Shown piece by piece: positions 25,101 through 36,333 of a DNA stretch of 64,000 nt (positions within the stretch are counted from its first letter, which is position 1; the number at the start of each line of letters is the position of its first letter). Source of the DNA: Ulva prolifera (lineage: Eukaryota; Chlorophyta; Ulvophyceae; Ulvales; Ulvaceae); assembly GCA_023078555.1 (NCBI GenBank), contig CM041199.1:930001-994000 (forward strand), in the 5' to 3' direction. The notes under the pieces were generated by a model, which made no database searches, was not told where the DNA came from, and was given only the letters and a program-made list of their open reading frames with translations. The translations under genes and the position numbers were made by a program.

Positions 25101-25496
25101 TGGAGCAGGCGCGCGGGAGTGAAGCTGGGATTGGAAGGGAAGGGGCATGCCCTGGATGTGCTGGTGCGATTGCACGGAATGGTAATTGCCATGGCCGTGT
25201 AGCATATGCTGCGGCTCTGGCATCATCATACCACCATCAGGCGGCCATGTATCATGGTATGGTATGGGCATTGATGCAGCAAACGCTGCGGGATGATGTG
25301 ACCGATCGGCGGGCCCCCGGCGAGGCCGCAGGTCGCGAGCTGTTGCGGGATACACAGCGGCATCCCGATAGAGTATCCCGGGATCACCATTGTTGTATCC
25401 GTAGATGTCCGGAAAGCCAAAATGTGACGATGTGCTCCAAGTGCGAGTGGGGTCGTCGTCACAATGACTCCGGTCGAGCTCATCCCTGCGGTCCAT
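16132..25496 (-). CDS. Pentatricopeptide-repeat (PPR) protein, about eight exons
   Basis: PPR proteins bind organelle RNA and control its stability, splicing or translation. Exons with matching phases are 23884-25496, 21087-21450, 20379-20579, 18224-18670, 17655-17881, 17062-17338, an uncertain small exon near 16.86-17.02 kb, and 16132-16758 ending in TGA. Exon 1 encodes 537 residues of low-complexity His/Pro/Ser/Ala-rich sequence. Exons 2-3 give tandem 35-residue motifs (DLPLCNAALMAASSAGNADA then DSVSYRASVTALMKYDHMRE, continuing across the intron into a third). Exons 5-6 give more: ACFNALLLSYS..., then SPDVISFNIVLRMLCAS. Exon 4 is a Ser/Pro-rich linker. Introns range from 39-48 nt (before the small exon) to 2.4 kb, and three hold long G runs or palindromes. 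The N-terminus is not a clear transit peptide, and an extra upstream exon is possible. I cannot assign an RNA target. Confidence 0.8.
18159..18180. repeat. G22 homopolymer in a PPR intron
   Basis: Twenty-two G just downstream (in gene orientation) of the exon 4 donor at 18223. Confidence 0.95.
20349..20367. repeat. G19 homopolymer in a PPR intron
   Basis: Nineteen G within 12 bases of the end of exon 3 (exon edge at 20379), so on the transcript a C run directly follows the GTGCGC donor. Confidence 0.95.
21926..21975. repeat. 25-bp tandem doublet
   Basis: Two perfect copies of a unit beginning CAAAGGCAGTGTCAGAGCGG and ending CTCTA. They stand 7 bases before the double palindrome, inside the first intron of the PPR gene. 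Confidence 0.9.
21983..22066. repeat. Two abutting perfect palindromes (48 bp and 36 bp)
   Basis: 21983-22030 is a perfect 48-bp palindrome with 24-base arms and no loop (arm AGCGTCAACTTAGCACACAG plus GGAG). It is followed with no gap by a perfect 36-bp palindrome, 22031-22066 (arm AACCCACACACGCATTCT). Both lie in the 2.4-kb first intron of the PPR gene. No target duplication was found. Confidence 0.95.
22585..23250. repeat. Dispersed repeat family R2, two diverged arms
   Basis: 22590-22620 contains AGTCGGAGAGGCAGGCGGCA. About 630 bases later, 23228-23250 contains GTGCTACCTGCCTGG in the opposite sense. Both lie in the first intron of the PPR gene. They may be two solo arms or the ends of one element. 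Confidence 0.3.
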
Positions 25497-28400
25497 CCCC
25501 CCTACCGTTCCTGACGCTCACCTCACAACAGGATAGCAAAGGCCCTCATAGAGACCGAACTCTTCACCTTCAACACGAAACGCAAACGCTGTTATGAGTA
25601 TGCGGCGATGGCGAACACTCGGAGAAATAGGAAAACGCCATATCGACCGCATTGAGACCATACCAGATATGCAGCACTAGATACAATCTCGTGATACTCA
25701 AGCTATCCAAATCTGTGCGCAGAAAGTTATTGCGGTTGCATACGCGTTGATGCGGTACGTTGCAACAGCAACAGCAGAGCTGGCGTTGACTCGGAAACAG
25801 ATGCCACGACTGAACGGCTGCTCGGTTCTTCTGGAAATACCATCACCGACAGTCATCATTCAATAATGCACACGCACCTGACAATGTCACTCCTGGCGTG
25901 CCACCTGGACTGAGTTGCGTGGCTTGACGTGGTAGGAGCTTCTCTGCCGCACCTACCGTTCTGATATTGTGCAAAAACACCTTATCAGTTGCTGTAATTA
26001 TCTATCATTCATCGAGGAGAGTTGACGCGGGCCATGCGTGAGCGCTTAGCACTTGACGCAGTGCTGGCGCTGTCCTGGGCAAAAGCAAACACAGCCGGAC
26101 ACCTGAAAACAAACACAATCTATTGCAGAATTCAAAGGCCTAGACTAATAAAGCTTCCGGATCGGAACCAAGAGATTGCTACACGGAAGGCACGGCCGCG
26201 ATACACGAGAAGCCCATTCAAAACATGTCGACCTGATTGTGTCAATGCAGCTTGCCGTTCACCTCAAATCGACTTCCGTGGGTGCAGTTGCTCTGAAACA
26301 TATTGCGACGAGTCTTGGTGACTTGTTCGACAGACGGCATGAGACGAAAATGAGAGTCTACAGCGGCGCTTGCATGCGTGCGTAGCGAGGTCTCATCGTC
26401 GCGATGGCGTCGTGACATGTTCCCCCCCATGGGGCCCCACCCTTGTCAGTGCTGTGCAGAGGCAGCAATTCGACAGCGCACGTGCGAGAGTGGTTGCTCT
26501 GTCTTTCTCCTCCAAAATATCGCCTGTGGATGTACGAAGCTCACCGTTCCGGCCGCTATCACCTCAATATCGATGCATCTTTGAGCAATTGCAAGGACAC
26601 TCACTGGACGCATACACCCAGAGGTCGTGAGCGACGCTTCCGCAGCAACCTAGGAGCCTGTACAGCGAGCAGGTGTGTCCGCAACGCATACCCCAGCTGC
26701 CGATCAGACCGAATGTGATGTTTACATCCCATCAATCTAGTTTGCCGCAACAATGCTCTGTACTCGACGCGCAGCTGTGACGTACCTTGGCGTGAAGGGT
26801 GGTTCGTCATCGAAGCATGACTGCACCGCCGCGGTGATGTGTCAGAGAGTGATCTGTCCCGGAAGCCGCATGCATAGACGTCCGGCCGTGCCCGGACCGG
26901 GCGGTGTGGCCAGGGGAACTCCCCGCGGTTTGCGAACGCGTACTTGGTGTCGGGATCACTGGGCCCATGACGCACGGATGTATCGGAGCAGTGTCACGCG
27001 CCATGCGAGCACCGCACGTAGCTGCGCATGACGTCATGTTGGCATCGACGACAGATTGCAAGCAGCCACCACCACATCGCGTGCAACTGCGCAGCCTCGG
27101 CGACAAGGTTCGTGACCGAGCCGACGCGCTGCGCTGCTCGGAATGCCAGAAATGCTGGCCCGCGCGGGTCGCAAGAGCATCCCTGGCCACACATGCCGAT
27201 CCGTGGTGACGGTGGCGTTGGTGCACCATGGTGTTGTCGTACGGTGTGCCTTCGGTGCTACCTGCCTCTCCAACTTGGTTCTTGTGACCCCACAGGCCTG
27301 ACTCAAGAAGCTTCGCGAGGTGGCTTGACTGGCTCGGTCTCAATCAACATGTGACGAGTCGTAATTATGCATTCGAATTGGCTGACCATGCGCGCGTGCG
27401 GCCGTCATGAACTGACGGAAAGTCTTGGCGGGTGTTGGCATTTCCTCGATTGGCATGCGCAGCTGATGCGTAACACTTAGGAGCATGCAGACTGCAATAG
27501 TGATGGCAGCTAGCCTGTTTGGAGATTGCTCTCGAAACGGCGGCGGATGTAACCACCGGCGCTGGTCCCTGGAACCACTGGCGCTGGTCGATGGAACCAT
27601 GGCGCTCTCTAGTCGATGCGTGCACCTGGGCGAGTGGTATCGGCATGCAAGATGCATAGACATGCATTGTCGTTATTTTCACGCCAACAACCTCATGATC
27701 GGATCCACAGGCCAGCGTTGGTACCGCGGTATACCGATGGCATGGCTAGGCATGCTGTCGAGGATGCACTTGCAGCTTTCGCATGGTACCAAGGACTGTA
27801 TCATGTAGCTGTGAATACATAGATGATGTCCATCCTGATGGCGACCTTCAACGCGTGCTGAGGGTCGGGCTTCCTTACGGATTGCCCCCGCTTTTCCTTT
27901 TCCGATAACGCACCGGCCTCTGGAGGTATGTGACCACCACGCCACCCGCGCCAGCATGCAAATTCAACCAAGTCACTCCAGGTGCATCAGAACAGCAGCA
28001 GAAACGTGAAACGGCCTTGATATATTATCACGATGGAGCACACCGCTTTTGAAGACGATTTGCGTTGCTGACCTGTGCCGCTGTGAAGCTGGACGACTGT
28101 TGGTCGACTGCATTGCTCGAAAGTACGTCGCACCTCAGCAACGTCAAATATCTATTTGACATTACTTTGGGCTTGAAATTGGACCGTGGGCCTCTCCCCT
28201 GCAGCTGGTTGGCGTGCGTGCCATGACCCCACACAACTGTACGTTGCAACGCGTTGGTAGTATATTCGTCACGTTACCGCGATGTAGAGGGCCTCCCCGT
28301 ACCGATCAGTGCCGGTAGATGTATCTGTGCTTCTTTGCCTGATCCGAGCGATGCTGCTGCGCCACAGGAAAGGTAAGCACTGCTACAGCATCTGTGCATC

Positions 28401-30146
28401 GATTGCCGTGCGCACGCTCCTGTTTGCGCACGCTGGTTTCAAATTACCATCACGCTGGTCTCATATCATCCTATTCTGCAATCTGTCGCTACTTCGTGGA
28501 GACAGCTCCGCCCCAGGCCACTCCACCGATGTTCGCGGGGCGTCAGAACCACAATTGCGAAGCCAGCCTTCTCCAAGTGACACACAAGAAAGAAACATTC
28601 AATTTCCAATGATACGCCGACTTGCCGATCGGAAAGTGCCTGTTCCAGGTTGCTGGTACGGCTGATATCCCGGGCGCTGTCGATACGACCGATCATGTAG
28701 CACGACGCGCATCAATCTGTGTTTTGGACAGCATCCGCACCAATTTGAGCTGCGGAATCTCTAGATCCTTGTGATGGTGCTGTGTCTTGACAAGCAGAAA
28801 ACGAATAAGGACATGTTAACTTCCTCCACGAAGACAAGCACCAAGAGCACGCTTGCGTAGGTGAATGTGACAGCGAAGTGCATGGTTGAAAGTTCCAGTC
28901 ATCCAATAAAATGAAGCTTGAGATGGATCTCTCGAAAGTCTTCCTCGATGACCAGGTCCGGCAAGGCTGTGTTATTCGGAATGTCTATGGTTTGCCCACG
29001 CACTTAATAACTCGGCTGCAAAGGGGTAGTAAGTAGACTTACGGCCGTTGAAGGATTCTCGTGTTCCTGCTGCTGCTTTGATCGAATTTCGTCGAGCCTG
29101 CATTCTGGCGATGGTGGCGCGGTCGTCACCCGTTCGGTTACAAAACTCGAAGTAATCCCGCCGTCGCGCATGCTGCATCGTTCACTCCCAGCTCTGGTGA
29201 TAAAAGTCCCGGCGGCGGGGAGAATCTGCCGCTGGCCCTTAAAATGCAAAGCAAAACTTCATATATCAAGGCGGAGCTCCGCGGAGAGCTGGTGGGGGGC
29301 GCAAGCGGCCGTCACGTGCCATGCTGTCACGGCGTTACGATCGAGCCCCAGGCGCGCCGCGCCGCCGATGTATATGCATGAAAGAATTGCGTTTGTCATC
29401 GCGACGGCCGAGTCGCTGCAGCGCGCTGTATACAGCTGTAGCTGTGCAGCCGTGCACCCCTCAGAACGAGATCTAGACGCCGCGGCGTACACGGTCCTGC
29501 GCGTGGAATCCTGCAGCTGGCAGGCACCGGCATTCTAGATCTGCTTCTTAGCATGCATACATCAGTCCGGCGAATGCTTCGTAGCCTGTGCGAGGGGCCA
29601 CAGATGCCCACATATCTTCCATGTCTCTGTGGGAGTCGTACGGTACAATCGCACACAATGTTGTGTCTTGAGATATATGCCGCACTTTACTAATGATGCG
29701 AGCACGCCGCATGTGGTCAGTTTATGCATGGTGGTGTTGCGTGATCATGTGTACACATGTGTCATGTGAGCAATGCCGGCACCTATCTCGAGATAAGAGA
29801 CAGTGGCCTGATCAACGCCCAGTAACTCATTGCCACCTGATGCATCGCGCGAGACTTTGCTGTCAACTTGATCGTTATGTTGTACATGCCATATGGCATG
29901 CTCGCGAGTGCACCCCGGCCGCGGGCCCCTGCAAGCCCGCTGTAGATAACGACGAGGCCGCCTCACCCGCCGCCACGGCGCCCTCCCCTGGAGAACATCG
30001 TACTTCCTTCGTGACTCGGAAGCGGTTGCACCATGCGTATGCACGGCCATATCGCTGGAATATCAGGACACAGTCGGAGTTAGCTCCCGAATCCATGTGA
30101 TGTTGTGATCTTCGTGACGCATGCATACAAGAGATCCGTCACAGGG
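25497..30146. other. 4.6-kb region without a confident gene
   Basis: Many frames of 60-125 residues are open on both strands. Those least like chance are plus 26176-26385 (contains IVSMQLAVHLKSTSVGAVAL), minus 26601-26975 and several minus-strand fragments at 28.47-29.18 kb (one contains LPDLVIEEDFREIHLKLHF, another HKDLEIPQLKLVRMLS). The last group could be short exons of one minus-strand gene, but I could not join them with consistent phases. An R2 copy lies at 27250-27300 (GGTGCTACCTGCCTCTCCAA). Confidence 0.35.
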
Positions 30147-30147
30147 G

Positions 30148-30156
30148 CTGCGTCAC
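30148..30156. repeat. Left 9-bp target-site duplication
   Basis: CTGCGTCAC, matched exactly by 31545-31553 on the other side of the inverted-repeat element. Confidence 0.8.
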
Positions 30157-31544
30157 CGACCTCCTTATCGAGACCCCCCGCGGATGGGTCACGGCGTCAT
30201 CCTTCGTACTTGGCTAACCGAGCATGACGGCATAGCCTCGCGCGCAGTTTCGACTCGCCATCGCGGTGGCCCTGGCGCCGTGGCTGTGCGCTACAGAAAT
30301 AATTAAAGTCACACGCGACGCAATCGATCCGTACTGCTATGCGGGTGTTGTCAGCGCCGCGCGACTGCATTGGTCGAGCAAATGCAACCCCGAGCCCTCA
30401 GCGGCGGAGCCTGCAGCCTGGAACGGCCCGCTATCAAACACAATGATATCCTGTAACCAGTTCGACAGCTACTTATCTTTGTATGATTTGCTGCGTTGCG
30501 TGTGCTTTTCAGGGACCGTCGCACATGTACATTGCAGCCCCGCAGCCTTGCGTAGTCAAAGTCGATGCTTACCATCCATCGAACTTATCGTCACAAGACG
30601 ATTGCTTGTTACGATTTCGCTAGATTCATTTTTGGGGGCATTGAACCAAGCGGCATGCAGCATTACGTCTATGCTTGTGTTGCACTTTCTGGCCGGCGTG
30701 GGTTGCAAGACAAAGATTGATTGCTTGACAAAGGCTTGTTTTCGCTTCTACGCAGCTCAGCAAGCGCAAATGCAGCCGTGATATGGCAGAGATTTTGCTT
30801 CCCAACTTCATAGTCTCATCGGCCATTGCAGCGAATAGTTGGCATGAGCCATTGTTGCCCAACGTGTACGTACCTCGAACAAGACGTGGTCACCAGCGGA
30901 CATCACCCATGATATCAACAACTAAAAGAGCAGCAACGATAACAAAGTTCATGATGTTTCAGAGGCCATGTATATGTGGTCTCATGTCACATGAAGCATG
31001 TACAATCTAGCGGCTGGAGTATCTCGCAGGCTGCGGCAATCGGTATACAAAAAGCCCCGTGTGATGCAGCAAGGATAACATGTATGAAGGCGTAATTCGA
31101 TGTCGTATATCTGCCGATGCTGTCCGGCTTGAGGAAAGGCAACCGTTGCTGTTAGCACTAGCGCAACTATATCGAGATACTGCCACTCGTACGCAGCTAT
31201 TCGCTAAACATTGGGCCGACAATAATTCAATCATACTTGAGTGTGTCTAGAGTATCTCACAGCTCTGTTGAAGAGCATACGCAGCCTGGAAGATCAGACA
31301 GCACATGCCGCTGCAAATAGCACGGCAACACAGCCTTCATTTAGTCAACTATGCAACGTCACATCCGCTATGAGCAACGTACTACTTGCTTGTGATTGCA
31401 GCCATGGCAAAGGCGCCCCCATGGGGCCCCAACGGGTTGTTGCCTGCGCGCTGTTGGCCCGACGGAGACACCGTCATGCTCGGTTCGCCAAGTACGAAGC
31501 ATGACGCTGTGACCCATCCGCGGGGGGTCTCGATAAGGAGGTCG
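30157..31544. mobile_element. Mutator-like non-autonomous DNA transposon, 1.39 kb
   Basis: The ends are inverted repeats of about 74 bp: 30157-30230 against the reverse complement of 31471-31544, three mismatches by eye, starting CGACCTCCTTATCGAGACC. The element is flanked by perfect 9-bp direct repeats CTGCGTCAC at 30148-30156 and 31545-31553. Nine-base target duplications with long terminal inverted repeats are the hallmark of the Mutator (MULE) superfamily. The interior has one open frame of 171 codons (30266-30781) with no transposase feature that I recognise, so mobility would need a transposase from elsewhere. The high identity of the two ends suggests fairly recent insertion. Confidence 0.8.
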
Positions 31545-31553
31545 CTGCGTCAC
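31545..31553. repeat. Right 9-bp target-site duplication
   Basis: CTGCGTCAC, identical to 30148-30156. Confidence 0.8.
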
Positions 31554-31927
31554 GCGTACACACAAGATATCGAGCACAAGCTTGGTGTACCCTGACATGT
31601 CTGGCTTGAGTGAGTCTGGTTGGCGTGAGGGCTCGTCCGGAACGCACCTTGGCCCACACAGTTGCGCTGGGATCAATGCATGCAGTCGCTCTTGCCTTTT
31701 ATCGACCATGATTTCTCACCGCGTCCATCCTCGGGTGTACGCCTGCCGGGATGCGGCTGCATGAAGTCCTTGACGACTGCGAATGCCTATGGCGCTGCAG
31801 CGAATGTTTGGAGCCTTCTCAGAATCATTCACATGCAACAGCCTGCAGGTTCTACTTCGGCATGTAGACGTGCAGTGCAACGATTGCTGGTATAACCTTT
31901 ATACTATGAAGCATCTTTCTCTGCGAT

Positions 31928-31950
31928 GGGGGGGGGGGGGGGGGGGGGGG
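31928..31950. repeat. G23 homopolymer
   Basis: Twenty-three G in intergenic DNA, 375 bases right of the Mutator-like element. Confidence 0.95.
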
Positions 31951-32289
31951 CTCATTTTCTGTTGCATAGGCAGGGATGCAGGTGTGAGAATGTGTCAGTC
32001 AGAATTGCTGTAATCAGCCACGCATGGGTGGATAACACCTCCCAGCCACAATGGCAGCAGTCTGCAGCAGTGATCATCTGTGCTGTGCTCTGCTCTGACA
32101 CAGCTGCCAACCCATGACACCCTGACACCCTGACAGCCTGGAGCACCATGCACTGTGCTGTACCCAAGACCCCTGATCACAGCTGTGACGCTGGATCATC
32201 CGAAGCCAGACAAAATAGGTATTATCATGCACTACATACTGTGCTGATGCAGGTATGCAGAGTCCATGCAAGTGCGCCACAAGGCCTTG

Positions 32290-32345
32290 CAAGGATGCAG
32301 GTGGCAGAACGAGTACGGCTCAGTAAATTGATATTTACTTTAGAG
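32290..32345 (+). repeat. R1 core copy
   Basis: Contains GAGTACGGCTCAGTAAATTG then ATATTTACTTTA, matching the R1 core in the orientation of the 34.7-kb copy. Confidence 0.5.
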
Positions 32346-32597
32346 TCCATGCTACATGCATTACATCATCATGCATGCCCTTCTGTTGTTTGCCTTGGCA
32401 GAGCTCACAGTGACGAAAGTGACATAAAGGACACCGGTGCCAGCAGGGGTTGATGCCCAATTATTTCTTGGGGCCTGCAGGGTTGCACCACTCCCTCACA
32501 CCCACACCACCCAAACCAGACGACACTGCAATACTAATGTATTCTGACACACCCACTCCATATACAAATGGACTCTCACACACCCACTCCATATGTG

Positions 32598-32875
32598 ATG
32601 CGTGTGTGTGTTACAAAGGAAAAAGCCGGAGGGGCCAGTAGCACCGCCAGGACCAAAAGGGAGAGCACGAGAACCGCAATGCGCAGCAGGAGAGCCACAG
32701 CCAACGCAGGAGAGCCACAGCCAACGCCAAGGCACAACAAGCACCCACACATCCCCACACTCCCACACACCACCACACGAACCATACACTGCCACCCGAC
32801 CCACGCACCCACGCACCCGCACCCGCACGCGGCCCAGACCTAACCTAACCGTGATGCGTGTGTGCACCCAAAAAA
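32598..32875. repeat. R2 copies in direct orientation
   Basis: 32598-32650 reads GATGCGTGTGTGTGTTACAA, then AAAGCCGGAGGGGCCAGTAGCACCGC in part. A second start, GTGATGCGTGTGTGCACCC, occurs at 32851. Between them is a CACAC/CCCAC-rich stretch and a doublet of GGAGAGCCACAGCCAACGC. Confidence 0.4.
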
Positions 32876-33443
32876 ACAGCCCCACCAAAGCGGCCTCGGC
32901 TGCCTCTGCCAACAGCCTAGGCCTGCCACAGAGCATGATCCACAACAAGAAGTACTAACCAGGCCACCTGCAATGTAGATACTGAGACCTGCAGCTGCTG
33001 TCCATGCCTGCCTTGCCATAGGGGGCTTGATGTCATGTGTATACATGTGTATACATGCATGTGGCCCCCAGGCTTGAAACCCTGATGCCCCTGCACAGCA
33101 AAATACTTCATGCAGGTATGCACAGAGCCAGTGCAAGTGTGTTACAAGGACACAGTCTGCTTGCAAAGATGGACCCCTGTGTAAGGTTACCTGTGCAAGT
33201 ACTCTGCAGACATCTCCACTTCACTCCACTACTCCAGTTCACTCTTGCCTTGTGAGGCAGGCATGAAGTGGTGAGGCCTCACTGCGAGTCTAAGTATGCA
33301 TACTGCAGAGCATTGGCCTAAGTATGCATACCGCAGAGCATTGGCTGCAACGCATCACGCGTCTGGGGCCGGCCACGCTGCTCTGTGACGACTGATTGGG
33401 AGTGCCTCAGAGCATACCGCAGAGCATTGGCTACAAATGCAGC

Positions 33444-33543
33444 AGTGCTGGGTCATCGGGCCCGATTACATAGAACACTTCCGAATATATAGGTCTAATT
33501 TCTGGATGGCAGCCCCGGAAATGCTGCAAAGCGACCCAACACT
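33444..33543. mobile_element. MITE family M1, copy 1
   Basis: Terminal inverted repeats AGTGCTGGGTC and GACCCAACACT bound about 100 bp. The interior matches the copy at 37.07 kb (CGGGCCCGATTACATAGAAC against GGGCCAGATCACATAGAACA; both share TTCCGA.TA, a TTTC.GGATGG block and ATGCTGCAA.GCGACCCAACACT). Its flanks show no exact duplication, so it is the older copy. Confidence 0.7.
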
Positions 33544-33724
33544 GGACTGCAGGCCTGAAGGCCCAGCGCCACAGGGAGGCAGAGAGCTGCGCAGGCAAGG
33601 CATGTTCGCACAGCATCCAGAGACCGACCCCATGCAGCGATCGCCCCACACACACCTACGTCTCGTTTCCGGATTCGACGCGGACATCTCCTGCCGTGCA
33701 TGCATTGGCGCGTTGGCATGCGTC

Positions 33725-34055
33725 TTCGTTGCTCCGGCGGTGCTACCGGCCACTCCGGCTCTGTCCTTGCAACACACACTGGAACGTCTCGTGGCCATGG
33801 GGTCTGTGGGTGTGCTAGAATGATGAAGGAGGCGGGGTGGGCAGCACCGGAACGTTGCTGTGGCCCCCCGGGGTGTGCGTGTGCGGGTGCATCATGCGAT
33901 GATGCGGTGGCCTGTTCTACACGAGCGCCGTGTATGCATGCATGTGTCTCCTGCCGTGCCTGCAACCACTGATGGCGGTGGCGTTGGTGTTTCTGTTGAT
34001 TCCGGCGATGCCACCTGCCCCTCTGACTGTGCGCCCCCGTAACACACACATCTGT
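33725..34055. repeat. Two R2 copies, minus sense
   Basis: 33737-33775 reads CGGTGCTACCGGCCACTCCG then GCTCTGTCCTTGCAACACAC. 34003-34048 reads GCGATGCCACCTGCCCCTCTG with a CGTAACACACACATCTG end. Both are direct copies of the R2 right arm, about 270 bases apart. Confidence 0.45.
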
Positions 34056-34506
34056 TGACATGCGTCACAACGGTCGCGCCGTCGCATGAAAGCTCAAGGT
34101 TTCTGCGGCGCTACGTAGTATACTAGTCACTAGTAGTAGTAGTAGTAGCACCTGCCTAGTCAGTTTTATATATGCGGCCAAGGACAGCCCTCAAGCCGCA
34201 GCGAGGCCCCCATCCTCACGGAAATACTCCTTAAAGTCAGCGCCGTCTTAAAGAAGGGTTCACCCCAGCTGAGTGACACGAATCGGAGCTGTGCGCCTGC
34301 ATCGCGTCCGGATGTCGACGCGCGCCCGATATCATATGCAGCCCCCGACTACAACACCACACTGCCCCCATCACATGCAGTCAAAGGCCCGCAGCTCCCC
34401 ACGTTAGCATGGACACACAACCCCCGGCCCCTCCGGCCCCTGTTGCAGGGCCTGTCGAGTGCACATGCATATGAGGCCCGGCCTGCGACCGAGGCTCTGC
34501 AGTGCA

Positions 34507-34527
34507 CCCCCCCCCCCCCCCCCCCCC
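34507..34527. repeat. C21 homopolymer
   Basis: Twenty-one consecutive C in intergenic DNA. Confidence 0.95.
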
Positions 34528-34711
34528 TTCCCTGGGAAGCAGTGCGGCTGTGCCTTCTCACCGGGGCGGGCGCTTGGATTTGAGTCGTGTCACCATTTGC
34601 GGCAATAACCATGTATGCCGATTCCGGTGATGGGCTGCTCCAACTTTGTGGCTTCAAAGCCAAGCTTGTAGGCGAGCTAAGCACACGGCACGTGGTCCCG
34701 TTAATTCGGAG

Positions 34712-34762
34712 TTGCCAATGTCCAATAGGATACGGCTCAGTAAATTCAGATTCACTTTACTT
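34712..34762 (+). repeat. R1 core copy ending at a palindrome
   Basis: GGAGTTGCCAATGTCCAATA then GGATACGGCTCAGTAAATTC and AGATTCACTTTACTT. A 28-bp palindrome follows at once. Confidence 0.6.
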
Positions 34763-34790
34763 TACACCTGGATTTGCAAATCCAGGTGTA
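34763..34790. repeat. 28-bp perfect palindrome
   Basis: Arms of 14 bases (TACACCTGGATTTG) with no loop, placed directly on the end of the R1 copy. Confidence 0.9.
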
Positions 34791-34805
34791 CTTGAACACT
34801 GGTGT

Positions 34806-34843
34806 GTTTGAACACTAGTTTGCATGCAAACCAGTGTTCAAAC
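34806..34843. repeat. 38-bp near-perfect palindrome
   Basis: Arms of 19 bases centred on TGCATGCA with one mismatched pair. Part of the arm (TTGAACACT) also occurs once more just to the left, so three alternating arms lie in a row. Confidence 0.85.
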
Positions 34844-34890
34844 AGATTTGTGTGCATGGGGGCTGTGCGGTACGGGGGCCGGTGGCTGGC

Positions 34891-35160
34891 TTCCTCGGGG
34901 CGTGGTGTGGCACAGACACTGGGAGACTTTGTGTTGAACAAAAGCCATGGCGAAGAGGTGTTCAGTGCATCTGTGCTGCATTGTGCAGCTCGACTGTTCG
35001 TGTTAAACCTTCCCATAATTTGGTGCTTCCTCGGGGCGTGGTGTGGCACAGACACTGGGAGACTTTGTGTTGAACAAAATCCATGGCGAAGAGGTGTTCA
35101 GTGCATCTGTGCTGCATTGTGCAGCTCGACTGTTCGTGTTACCTTCCCATGATTTGGTGC
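34891..35160. repeat. Tandem duplication, unit about 135 bp
   Basis: 34891-35026 and 35027-35160 are the same sequence (start TTCCTCGGGGCGTGGTGTGG) with a few substitutions and a short indel. The duplication is recent. Open frames run through it on the plus strand, but no gene was recognised. Confidence 0.9.
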
Positions 35161-35524
35161 TGGCAGGCCTGGGCGACAACGGCATCGTGCACTGGTACTG
35201 GGCGCCGCAGACAGGGTGGATTCCTGTGAGGAACACAATACAAGAGCTCGGCATGACATGAGACAGCATACTATAGCATGGCTCCTGGCAGCCGCAGCAC
35301 ATGAGGAGCTTGAGTTGTTCATGACATCAGATCCGCTGCTGCACATGAAACCTCGATGCTTCCATTATTTCCGCGAGGCCGGCATTTGGCATTATTTCCA
35401 CCGGCCAGCATGCTGCTGCGTGCATGGATCCAGTGCAACAGTTCGCTGCAGGCCCGGTGCAGCACACGGGGTGCCGCAGGAAGGCAGATCACGGCTCAGG
35501 TATGTCTGGGGCAGCAGATTCTAC

Positions 35525-35650
35525 ATGTTCCGGATTTACTTAAGAAATTTGCCATGCTCTCTTGGGACATTGATGACTCCGGCGATCGGGACCACACACA
35601 CGGCGGAGGGGTAAGCCACCTGGCAACCACCTAGCAACACGTAGACCCCT
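35525..35650 (-). repeat. R1 copy, diverged
   Basis: ATGCTCTCTTGGGACATTGA then GACTCC...GGGACCACACACACGGCGGA and GGGGTAAGCCACCTGGCAAC, matching the block order of the 6.65-kb copy. Confidence 0.5.
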
Positions 35651-36297
35651 CCAAGGCCAGGGCCCTGGCACAGATTTTAGTGCTCAAGGCTTGCCCATGG
35701 TATGCCACTCTTGCGGTGCTGCTGTGGTGCTTGATTTGGGCTCCTTCGCTGAGAATCCCATATGCAACATTGCAATGAATGCTGGAAACATGCCGTCACA
35801 GTATTGGAGTGGGTGCACTTGGCACTCAATTGCAAATCAGGAGTTCATATACATGAATGTAGGAAGTCATGTACTCACATGAGAGAGCCTGTGATGTTTA
35901 AAAGTGAGGCTCCCCACCTGTGCAATTATAACACATCCTGAACATCATGACTGCAGCAGTCGCACTCACCCCCCGCACCCCCCGCCGGTTGTCATTTTTG
36001 GCCGCCCTGCGATCAGTGACACCTGCAGAGTGTGCCTGGAGACGTCTCTGCTGTTACATTTGACAGATGTATGGATGGACATCCTCTCCTCTCATTTCCC
36101 ATCACAGAACCCTGGGCAAGACCGACCCCGGGTACCCTGTGGGTTCCAGCATGTTCAAACAATTTCCACCACGTGGCTGCCTTGCCTCCCTCAGTTCACT
36201 GACAAATCCATCCCTGTGAGCACAGTGTCTGGCCCTGTGAGTGCAGGTGCGTGGCTCACATGCATGGTGCAGCTCAGGTGTGGCTAGCTGCAGTGCT

Positions 36298-36333
36298 ACA
36301 AGCTAGCTCCAGGCCTGGATGGAGCTAGCTTGT
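36298..36333. repeat. 36-bp hairpin
   Basis: Arms of 14 bases (ACAAGCTAGCTCCA and its complement) around an 8-base centre. Confidence 0.9.

Noticed and set aside
28466-29178. Minus-strand membrane or channel protein
   Set aside because: Several fragments look protein-like, but no set of splice sites joined them in phase and both strands look equally open.
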